Positions 18,574 to 25,381 of a DNA stretch of 37,907 nucleotides are shown here, in pieces. The translations under genes and the position numbers were made by a program. Origin of the DNA: Blattamonas nauphoetae (lineage: Eukaryota > Preaxostyla > Oxymonadida); NCBI GenBank assembly GCA_033064195.1, contig JARBJD010000518.1, positions 1-37,907 on the forward strand. Direction: 5' to 3'. Positions within the stretch are counted from its first letter, which is position 1. Every line of letters begins with the position of its first letter. The notes below the pieces were generated by a model. The model was not told where the DNA came from. It did no database searches and saw only the letters and a list, made by a program, of their open reading frames with translations.

Positions 18574-18927
18574 ATGGCACCAGGAAGTTTCAACAAACTC
18601 AAAAATATTGGCAAACAATTCTTTCAATTCATCAAACCATTGGCACCCTCATTACTTCAAGTCGGAGGTGGATTACTATCACAAACCAACAGTAAATTCG
18701 GACAAACTGCAGGAGGCATTCTTCACGGATTAGGAGGAATGATGGATGCATATCAGCAAAACAAGGCAGCGAATCAGTCACAAAAGCCACTCGACCCCAG
18801 TCGGGTTCGAAGCCTTGCAGAGGCGAGACAAATGATCGAGTATGATCCTCCACGAAATGCACGCTTTAGCACCAATGATGAGATGCCACAATCGTCAAAT
18901 TCAAAGATTCAATTCAAAGGTTTATAA
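18574..18927 (+). CDS. Small MAPG protein A, membrane-active-helix candidate (117 aa)
   Basis: It begins MAPGSFNKLKNIGKQFFQFI, an amphipathic helix with spaced lysines, followed by a glycine-rich hydrophobic stretch (PSLLQVGGGLLS, then GGILHGLGGMMDAY). The tail is polar, basic and variable. The pattern of a small protein with a short N-terminal tag, an amphipathic helix and a Gly-rich segment recalls membrane-lytic minor capsid proteins such as adenovirus pVI. That is an analogy, not a detected homology. The next gene encodes a second MAPG protein 34 nt downstream. The homologue in Polinton-2 (36317-36661) is well conserved at the N-terminus and variable in the tail. Confidence 0.7.
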   Translation: MAPGSFNKLKNIGKQFFQFIKPLAPSLLQVGGGLLSQTNSKFGQTAGGILHGLGGMMDAYQQNKAANQSQKPLDPSRVRSLAEARQMIEYDPPRNARFSTNDEMPQSSNSKIQFKGL

Positions 18928-18943
18928 ATAAATGTGAATCCAG

Positions 18944-18961
18944 TTTTTTATTTTTACAGAA
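18944..18961 (+). promoter_or_regulatory. Late-type T-rich start box
   Basis: TTTTTTATTTTTACAGAA ends at ATG 18962. Same class and spacing as its neighbours. Confidence 0.5.
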
Positions 18962-19267
18962 ATGGCACCAGGTTGGTTATCAAAATTAGCAGGAGTCGGC
19001 AAAACCATTCTCAGAATTGGAGCACCCTTTTTGAATCTCATCCCCTTCGTTGGACCAGTGATTTCAAAGATTGCACAGACAGGTGTGGAAATGATTCCAG
19101 ATGTGAAGTCGGATCAACAAATCCATGCAGAAAAGATAGCACAATATGAGCAAGCAATTAATGAAGGAAACAATTCACTTGCAAACAAACTCAGAGATGA
19201 AATACTGAGTTTGGAAGCAAAGATGAAACCGAAACCAAAGAAGATGAAAGTGAAAAAGTCTCGCTAG
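18962..19267 (+). CDS. Small MAPG protein B, membrane-active-helix candidate (101 aa)
   Basis: It starts MAPGWLSKLAGVGKTILRIG, clearly similar to the start of its upstream neighbour. A hydrophobic stretch follows (APFLNLIPFVGPVISKIAQ, about 21-39). The C-terminal half is a charged helix (about 50-88) ending in a very basic tail (KPKPKKMKVKKSR). The combination of an amphipathic or hydrophobic N-terminus with a basic C-terminus fits a minor virion protein contacting membrane and DNA, but this is inference. The two MAPG genes probably arose by duplication. A homologue lies at 35976-36278. Confidence 0.7.
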   Translation: MAPGWLSKLAGVGKTILRIGAPFLNLIPFVGPVISKIAQTGVEMIPDVKSDQQIHAEKIAQYEQAINEGNNSLANKLRDEILSLEAKMKPKPKKMKVKKSR

Positions 19268-19320
19268 AGGCTTCGAACCCTTTCCGGAAAAAAGGGGAAA
19301 GAGAAATGAGTAAAAAGGAC

Positions 19321-19338
19321 TTTTTTATTTTTGATAAA
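19321..19338 (+). promoter_or_regulatory. Late-type T-rich start box before capsid candidate A
   Basis: TTTTTTATTTTTGATAAA abuts ATG 19339. It decides this start over an upstream in-frame ATG at 19306, which would run through the box. Confidence 0.55.
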
Positions 19339-21207
19339 ATGAACTCACACATTACTCATCTGACAAACAAAAGACATGGAGCTTCAACATTGACTGGAAA
19401 CAGTACCGGATCAATACAGTACACCAGAGATGATATTGGTCAAATCCAACAGCAACTAATGTCAGAACATCATGTTAATTTCCTATTGAACGATGGCGCA
19501 CACAGCACTTCGATCGAAGAGTTGAAACCATCGGAGAATTCAAGATTCTACAAAGGCCAGGAAATAATCATTCCACTGACGGGTAATCAAGATATTTGTC
19601 AAATCGATGATTCATTCATTACTTTCACTATGACAGCAACACTGAAAGTCAACAATTGGAAACAAACTGCTGGTAAAATCGGATCGTACATGAATGAGAG
19701 AATGTTCATCTTCGTTGGACTCAAACATTCGGCATCCATCTTTAGTAGATTCACAGTTCTTCACAATAATCAAAGAATCACAAGCACAGCAAATAATGAT
19801 GTCTCAATGGAGTCTCACATATACAACATGATCAAACCAAAGAGTCAATTGGAGAATCGAAAACATTCACATACACCTTGGCAAAATGCTTGGACTCATG
19901 ACGAATCTGTTGCTGGTGTGTACATTCCATTATCAGACTTCACAACGACGTCTGGAACTGGTGTATTCAAAGATACCATTGATGTACCGATTCGTGTGTC
20001 AATCAACCTTGAAGATCTTCTCATTTTCTCTGGAATGACTGACTATCCTCGTTGTTTATTTGGTGATTTGAAATTAAGTGTATACATCAATGAAGATGCC
20101 TTTGTTTGTTGTCCAGTAAATCCTGAACTCACTTTCAAAAATACTCTATCATCAATCGTAGTTGGGACTGCAGCAGCACCATCAATTAAAACTTCAATTG
20201 CAGATTGTATTAAACATCGTCCATTCTTTCTGAACAATCTTGTCACATCATGCACCAAGAACTTCGTTCAAATCGGTCAATCATTTCAGCAACCAACAGT
20301 AACAAAAGACATCTACTTTAATTCTGCTGGCATTGTAGCTACAGAACCTGAATACGTGGATCAGTACATCTCTCTAAACATCACTGACTATCGCGTTGAT
20401 GACGTTTATTGCATGAGTGCTGGATACAAAATGAAAGAAATTGCGAAAGAAAGCCTCAGGATGATGTACACGAATCGTCCAGGAACAATTCCCGCAGAGA
20501 GAATCTCGTTCTATCCATTTCAGAAGACTCCGACAGCGCAAGGAATAGATTGCACTCAACAAATGGTTCTCACAAATGCCAAGGATATCATGCTCCTCTT
20601 CCGTCACTACGATAATGAAGTCACCTGTTTCCACAATCCAATGCAGAAAGATCTTCGTGTGAATCTACTCAACAAATACTATCCAGATAATCCGACTACC
20701 ACTATTGGAGCTCGCTTCTACCAGTTTGCATTATCGACTCTCAATCTCGATTCCTATCTAGCTGTTCCTGATGATTTGGAGCGATCACTGACGGATTCTC
20801 TTGTTGAAGAGAAACTCACTGGTGATCTGAATTATCCAAATGAAACAATGACAAGAGTGCGACCGATTCATGACAACACTGATTTCCTCTTATGCTTTTC
20901 AACACAACGAAGTGGATGTCCAACAAACTGCAATGATTCCATCAGTTCCAAAGGTCAGAATGTTCCTGTCACATTGAGATCACAACCAATTTATCAAGGA
21001 AATCTCGACACATACTACAATGTTTACAATCCAAGTCAAAGTGGTGGCGATATGACAACATTTACTCATCCTCCAGCACCGATTCTAGCAACAACTGCAA
21101 CCACGTGGTGGGTCCTACGATTCAGCAATGACGTTCCTATTGTTGAATATTATCCAAATCACACATTGAAAGCATTACACAAAGATTTAGGGATTATCCC
21201 AAATTGA
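19339..21207 (+). CDS. Major capsid protein candidate A (622 aa)
   Basis: The length, beta-rich composition and position fit the double-jelly-roll major capsid protein of Polintons, which forms the hexon-like trimers of the shell. Conserved stretches include FYKGQEIIIPLTGN (about 70), FVGLKHSASIF (about 125), CLFGDLKLSVYINEDAFVCCPVNPE (about 239-263) and a C-terminal TTWWVLRFSN. Its first half aligns with capsid candidate B downstream, so the two are paralogues. The homologue at 34064-35947 is nearly identical except in a block at about residues 272-340. I inferred the fold from family knowledge and context, not from a profile search. Confidence 0.65.
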   Translation: MNSHITHLTNKRHGASTLTGNSTGSIQYTRDDIGQIQQQLMSEHHVNFLLNDGAHSTSIEELKPSENSRFYKGQEIIIPLTGNQDICQIDDSFITFTMTATLKVNNWKQTAGKIGSYMNERMFIFVGLKHSASIFSRFTVLHNNQRITSTANNDVSMESHIYNMIKPKSQLENRKHSHTPWQNAWTHDESVAGVYIPLSDFTTTSGTGVFKDTIDVPIRVSINLEDLLIFSGMTDYPRCLFGDLKLSVYINEDAFVCCPVNPELTFKNTLSSIVVGTAAAPSIKTSIADCIKHRPFFLNNLVTSCTKNFVQIGQSFQQPTVTKDIYFNSAGIVATEPEYVDQYISLNITDYRVDDVYCMSAGYKMKEIAKESLRMMYTNRPGTIPAERISFYPFQKTPTAQGIDCTQQMVLTNAKDIMLLFRHYDNEVTCFHNPMQKDLRVNLLNKYYPDNPTTTIGARFYQFALSTLNLDSYLAVPDDLERSLTDSLVEEKLTGDLNYPNETMTRVRPIHDNTDFLLCFSTQRSGCPTNCNDSISSKGQNVPVTLRSQPIYQGNLDTYYNVYNPSQSGGDMTTFTHPPAPILATTATTWWVLRFSNDVPIVEYYPNHTLKALHKDLGIIPN

Positions 21208-21229
21208 AAAGTCTTGTCAACGAATTGTA

Positions 21230-21247
21230 TTTTTTATTTTTCTATAA
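21230..21247 (+). promoter_or_regulatory. Late-type T-rich start box before capsid candidate B
   Basis: TTTTTTATTTTTCTATAA abuts ATG 21248. The homologous gene in Polinton-2 has the same box. Confidence 0.55.
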
Positions 21248-22966
21248 ATGAGAAGCATAAGAGCAAATCATTCCAAACCGACATCGACACTAATTGAACA
21301 AATCGAAGTGCAATCGTACCTCCCGAAACAATGGGATTCAGAACCTCATGTGTATACGATTCAGGAAGTACATCCAACAAATCCTCCAATGCCGTGCCGA
21401 ATCACAGATGAAATTGAAGTTCCATTGTCCTATGACGGTCATGATGTGACGGAGGTTTCGAAGAGTCATTTACGAATTGATCTCACGATTACTGTTCCAG
21501 TTTACAGACCCTCTGATGACCCTGGGATTCCAGAAGTCAGTTTGTACGGAATGTTCTTCGGATTCAAATCATCATCAGATGCAATTCGAGATATGAGACT
21601 CGTCGATAGTCAAGGAAGCATCATTGACAATTCACTTCAGAATAATCACATTCACGAATCATTTCTTTATCACACTTTCAAGTCACATGAAGAGAAAAAC
21701 AATATGAAGCATTGCTACAGTCTTTGGGAAAATGTTCAGAGAATGGATCCAAGTGTGTGTGGATACTACAACACTCCATTGTATAAGAATCTCTCAGATT
21801 TACCGACACAAATCACATTTACGATTCCACTGGTTATTCCGTTTGTTAATCTCCTTCCACTGAGTACTTTTGATCAATATCCTAATTCCATCTTTGGTAA
21901 TTTACGTTTGAGATTTCATTTAACAACAGATTCACTTGTATATTGTCCAATTCGACCTTCAACTGTCATTAGAAAATCAGTTCAAGATTCATCTAGTCTT
22001 GGCTATGGAGGAACAGATGTAACAAACACAGTAGGCTCAGATCGAATGTCAATCATGTTTGAAGGAGAATACTGTGTTTTAACACAAGAGTTTACCCAAA
22101 TCGGCAATCCAGTTTCACAATACGAAAGCTTAACCAAAGCAAGTGGAACGATTGTCACTGTCCCACGGGTCAATTTCCGTTCTCAAACATACACAGTTCT
22201 CAATTCATCAGTGGACAAAGTCACTTCGATTTGCTACGGATATCAAATGACTGATTCAACGAAACAATCCCTCTTCAACACATATTCTAAGACTCTGTAT
22301 GTCCTGAAAGCAGAAAGAATTGACACACAATCGTTCCAATCAAAAGCAAATGCCATGGGGGTGAGATCAAACATCAGTATCAAACTCAATAATCTCATGA
22401 ATCTAATGTGCTTATTCCCAGAAAGACCAAATGAATGCACAGTCTTCAGAAATCCTCAATATGTTGGTCAATTCGAAATGCTTGGATCCAACTTTCCTAA
22501 TTTCCCAATGTCAACACTCTCACCAGAGTTCTATCAAATGATGATGGTGAATGGTGATTTCATTGGTTGTTCTGCAACAGAAGAGTTCGAAAATTCTATA
22601 TGTCATCCTCGCCTAATCAAGTACTTCTACAATGGAGAAGACCGTCAACAACCAAGAAGAAGAGGTGCCACAGATGCAACATGTTTCACATTCATGGTTC
22701 CAACAGATCGAAGTGAAATCGCTGGTGGTGAAGAAGGTATCTCAACAGCAGAATCAGTCAATATCGTCTTCAGAGGTACACCAATGATTCAAGGTGAAAA
22801 TGATGTCTATTTCAAATCAACTCCAGAAGGGCCTCCTCCACCAATATTGGCCTTACATCAAGCTACATACTGGTTGTTCTGGATCGAAAATGGACAACCA
22901 CGAGTGCGATACGTTATTGATCGTCGACTCCAAGAAGCATATGAAGAAGTGAAGAGAGGATATTAA
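21248..22966 (+). CDS. Major capsid protein candidate B, paralogue of A (572 aa)
   Basis: It shares the capsid candidate A layout. DEIEVPLSYDGHDVTEVSKS (about 54) matches A's IIIPLTGN region, FFGFKSSSDAIRDMRLVDSQ matches A's FVGLKHSASIFSRF, and IFGNLRLRFHLTTDSLVYCP matches A's CLFGDLKLSVY region. Both end with PPxPILA, an aromatic pair (TYWLFW) and a charged tail. Two tandem capsid paralogues could form different shell positions, or one may be a vertex protein. The homologue at 32335-34017 is very similar at both ends but strongly different at about residues 240-320. The late-type box ends at the ATG, and the gap to capsid candidate A's stop is 40 nt. Confidence 0.62.
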   Translation: MRSIRANHSKPTSTLIEQIEVQSYLPKQWDSEPHVYTIQEVHPTNPPMPCRITDEIEVPLSYDGHDVTEVSKSHLRIDLTITVPVYRPSDDPGIPEVSLYGMFFGFKSSSDAIRDMRLVDSQGSIIDNSLQNNHIHESFLYHTFKSHEEKNNMKHCYSLWENVQRMDPSVCGYYNTPLYKNLSDLPTQITFTIPLVIPFVNLLPLSTFDQYPNSIFGNLRLRFHLTTDSLVYCPIRPSTVIRKSVQDSSSLGYGGTDVTNTVGSDRMSIMFEGEYCVLTQEFTQIGNPVSQYESLTKASGTIVTVPRVNFRSQTYTVLNSSVDKVTSICYGYQMTDSTKQSLFNTYSKTLYVLKAERIDTQSFQSKANAMGVRSNISIKLNNLMNLMCLFPERPNECTVFRNPQYVGQFEMLGSNFPNFPMSTLSPEFYQMMMVNGDFIGCSATEEFENSICHPRLIKYFYNGEDRQQPRRRGATDATCFTFMVPTDRSEIAGGEEGISTAESVNIVFRGTPMIQGENDVYFKSTPEGPPPPILALHQATYWLFWIENGQPRVRYVIDRRLQEAYEEVKRGY

Positions 22967-22995
22967 ATCGTGAATTTTATTTTTGAATAAAAGGA

Positions 22996-23406
22996 ATGGT
23001 GAAACGGTATTTCTCAATTCAGAATTCTCACACTGCTCAACTCCCTCCTGATTTTGCCAATTCCAGAAATCAAAAATATATTCACTATCTCGACTGCAAA
23101 CTCATTCATGTGAAAGAAGAAATTAATGGTAACTCAACTGTCATTTCAAAAGACAGTCCACAGCACATTACAATCCACGGTGATTGGATTCAAACTGACG
23201 CATTCAATGATTCATATGTTGCTTTCTGTAATGAACAGATTGCGAAGCGAAAGAAGTGGGAATTAAGTACTCGACAATCAATGGTGAAGATCTGGTTCAA
23301 AGACAGTTCTGGTGAATCAATTGAGATGGAAACAACGGAAACAATCAATGGAAAAATAATTAGGGAGTACTATGAATTTCTGGTTGATCTCATGTTGGAG
23401 TATTAG
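22996..23406 (+). CDS. Conserved 136-aa protein, minor capsid (penton) candidate
   Basis: A short beta-rich protein (KYIHYLDCKLIHVKEEI; STVISKDSPQHITIHGDWI; MVKIWFKDSSGESIEM) directly downstream of the two capsid candidates. The size and position would suit the single-jelly-roll minor capsid protein that sits at vertices in Polintons, but I see no diagnostic motif. The TTTATTTTTGAATAA box (22975-22990) lies 5 nt upstream of the ATG. Its 3' end overlaps the convergent fibre gene by 17 nt, and exactly the same overlap is kept in Polinton-2. The homologue there (31884-32294) is about 90% identical by eye. Confidence 0.6.
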   Translation: MVKRYFSIQNSHTAQLPPDFANSRNQKYIHYLDCKLIHVKEEINGNSTVISKDSPQHITIHGDWIQTDAFNDSYVAFCNEQIAKRKKWELSTRQSMVKIWFKDSSGESIEMETTETINGKIIREYYEFLVDLMLEY

Positions 23407-24310
23407 TCAGTGAATTATATTTTTGGATCAGTTCATTTATGAGTGTCTGTTGTTGTCCGACAATGTTACTCAGTTCCTGAATGGCTTTCACACAAAAGCA
23501 CGAGAGTTCTGCATAATCAACTTGAAGACAATCTGGATTGGAATCGTTCACGACTTCAGGAAATATTTCTTGGATCTGCTGAGCAATTACACCAATGTGT
23601 TTCTTCTCACTTTCCTTCTTCAAGCATTCACATTTCTCTTTGCAGTTCTTCAAGTGTTCTTCATTGGTTTCGTTCTCGATTTGTCTTGTGACTTTGTTGA
23701 TCTTCGAGTCGAATGTGTTGAATTGGTACTTCACTATCTCCACTTTATTCAGTTGCTCAAGAACATCTGGGTATGGTTCAATATTTCTCTTGACTCTTCT
23801 GTCTGACAGTTGAGAAAAACTTCCTGTTGTGGATATTGAAAACACTCCTGAACCTGTGTCCTCATCGTAGTAATAGATTGCTGGTCTGTCACATGGAGAC
23901 CACATTACGATGCCATCACCATTGAACTGAATTCCTGAAGTTTCTGAAATTGATTGCGAAATGGAAAGGCCAGAAAAGAATGTTGATGACGGATATGTTC
24001 CAGGATACTTCGGAAGTGATCCCTCTGAAATGTTCCAATTCGCTCCATTCACATTGATCAATCCTCCAATTGTTGGTGTTGTAATTCTGGCTGAACAAGT
24101 GATGGATCCATTTGTGCTCACCACTTTTTGGATTGAAGATATCGCTGTCTTGTGTGCTTCTGTTGTCTTCTTAAGTGTGTCAACCTCTTTCTGATTCGTT
24201 TCAAATTCTGTCTGTAGTGAGTCAATCACTGCTGCATTCTCAGTGATCGTCGATAGATTATGATCAATCATTTTCTCAATCATTTGGGAATTGTATTTTT
24301 GTCGACTCAT
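23390..24310 (-). CDS. Fibre-like protein with S74 intramolecular chaperone domain (306 aa)
   Basis: ATG 24310 is chosen because it opens the conserved N-terminus MSRQKYNSQMIEKMID and matches the Polinton-2 start. An upstream T-rich stretch lies at 24330-24343 on this strand. Residues about 10-65 form a coiled coil. About 65-165 form a Gly/Ser-rich beta region with repeated SIS and GIQFNGDGI patterns. From about 166 comes a Peptidase_S74 (endosialidase-type chaperone) domain with SDRRVKRNI (about 169-177) and HIGVIAQQIQEIFPEVV (about 238-254). In phage and some eukaryotic proteins this domain guides trimer folding and then cuts itself off before the serine. A trimeric fibre or spike on the virion is the natural reading. 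It is convergent with the 136-aa gene. Confidence 0.8.
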   Translation of the reverse strand: MSRQKYNSQMIEKMIDHNLSTITENAAVIDSLQTEFETNQKEVDTLKKTTEAHKTAISSIQKVVSTNGSITCSARITTPTIGGLINVNGANWNISEGSLPKYPGTYPSSTFFSGLSISQSISETSGIQFNGDGIVMWSPCDRPAIYYYDEDTGSGVFSISTTGSFSQLSDRRVKRNIEPYPDVLEQLNKVEIVKYQFNTFDSKINKVTRQIENETNEEHLKNCKEKCECLKKESEKKHIGVIAQQIQEIFPEVVNDSNPDCLQVDYAELSCFCVKAIQELSNIVGQQQTLINELIQKYNSLTNTPT

Positions 24311-24488
24311 TTTTATTTGCTCTTTCGTTGAAAATAAAAAATGACACACCTTCATGAACATAAATGACCGGTGTTGACCCGTGAATGTAATCAGAAACGA
24401 GTTCACAATTCTCCTTTTTCATCGACTCGATCAACGCTTGCTTTGCATTCGTTCGACGTCTTTGGTTGTACTTCGCAGTTGCATTCAT
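24276..24488 (-). CDS. Short TIR copy of the repeat-protein gene (70 aa)
   Basis: The right TIR contains the first 48 codons of the gene found in full at 8903-9292. Past the TIR boundary the frame continues for about 20 unrelated residues into the start region of the fibre gene. The same arrangement, a short repeat protein running into the fibre gene start, occurs in Polinton-2 at 30802-31014. The early-type box is retained within the TIR. Whether it yields a protein or only a promoter and leader for the fibre transcript is unknown. Confidence 0.4.
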   Translation of the reverse strand: MNATAKYNQRRRTNAKQALIESMKKENCELVSDYIHGSTPVIYVHEGVSFFIFNERANKNESTKIQFPND

Positions 24489-25375
24489 TTAGTACAAAAT
24501 AAAAAAATGTTTTTAAAATTTAAAACGCCCATAACTTTTAAACCACCGATCCGATTTGAAAAATTCTTGCACCAATGAATTCGCCGTGTCGGATATGACC
24601 TTGTATGAAAATATTTTCAAGATCTAAAAAAATTTTTTCAAAAAGTGGATTTTGAGTGAATCCGTAATTTTTAAAAAATCGTCCTTAAAGTCCCTCTACA
24701 CAGATATATAGCCGACGAAAATCCTCGGAAAATTAGGGATGAGTAGTCGAGTGGTAAGTGCACGTACCACTAGGCTATGAGTCCCAGGTTCGAACCCGGG
24801 AGGAAGCAATAATTTGTCCGACGTCGGAGTACAAAAAGTGAGATAAATCTCAGAAACAGGGATCGCAACCCTGGGCCTTGGGGACTTGCCAATACACCAG
24901 GCAAGAAAAAAACCTACCTAGCTTTCTCCGTCCCCAAGGTTTTGCACTTTTTTCTATATGCAAAATTGAGTCCTCTATCGATTGCAAGTGGTTTCGAGCC
25001 TCGATCTCTGCTCGTTGTCGAGATACGAGCATTTTCTCAAAAGAGGTTCACTTTATTTTTCGAAAATTTTTACCAATGTTTGACACAGATCTCGACGAAT
25101 GTTCATCCGATTTTGATCGGGTTTGTTTTGATCGATGAATGACATCGTCATTGAGATTCTAGAATGAGTTTCAAAATCAGTTCGGGTTGATTTTGAAGAA
25201 AAATCGACAAAGTGATCAATTTTTTCATAAAAGTGCAAAAATTTGCTCCAATATTTTGCGTCAAATCGATGAAGAAAATCATTGTTTTTGACGAAGTCAC
25301 TGTGAAATAAATCACAAATGAGGGTGCTTTCGACCACTTTTTCAATGTGGTTCTCTATTCGTCTTCTATACTACT
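24346..25375 (-). repeat. Polinton-1 terminal inverted repeat, right
   Basis: About 1,030 bp, inverted and nearly identical to 8015-9045, differing at a few small indels. It ends ...CTATACTACT at the target duplication. It includes the same hairpin cluster (24857-24939) and tRNA-like segment (24736-24807). Confidence 0.95.
24736..24807 (+). other. tRNA-like segment in the right TIR (A- and B-box match)
   Basis: TAGTCGAGTGG (24744-24754) fits the Pol III A box TRGYNNAGTGG, and GGTTCGAACCC (24787-24797) is a perfect B box. The 43-nt distance is that of a tRNA gene. AGTGGTA and TACCACT (24750-24771) also form a hairpin. The acceptor halves do not pair, the anticodon-type stem has a mismatch and no T-run follows. 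It looks like a tRNA-derived internal promoter or tRNA relic, not a working tRNA. Confidence 0.45.
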
Positions 25376-25381
25376 TCCATG
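25376..25381. repeat. 6-bp target site duplication of Polinton-1, right (tccatg)
   Basis: Identical to 8009-8014 and directly after the right tip of the element. Confidence 0.9.

Larger units (their letters stand above)
8015..25375. mobile_element. Polinton/Maverick-1, full length, looks whole
   Basis: The element is 17,361 bp with tips AGTAGTATAG...CTATACTACT, terminal inverted repeats of about 1.03 kb and a 6-bp target duplication. It encodes the family's diagnostic set: protein-primed DNA polymerase B, retrovirus-like integrase, packaging ATPase and capsid candidates. It also encodes a coiled-coil protein, several small conserved unknowns and an S74-domain fibre-like protein. I recognised no adenovirus-type maturation protease. 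All genes read as uninterrupted frames, so I see no breaks. The TIRs differ only by a few small indels, which argues for recent insertion. It lies inside a decayed host beta-helix gene, itself inside a hAT-like transposon. Confidence 0.93.

Noticed and set aside
24736-24807. Functional tRNA gene
   Set aside because: The acceptor halves do not pair, the anticodon-type stem has a mismatch, there is no T-run, and the left copy differs in the T arm.
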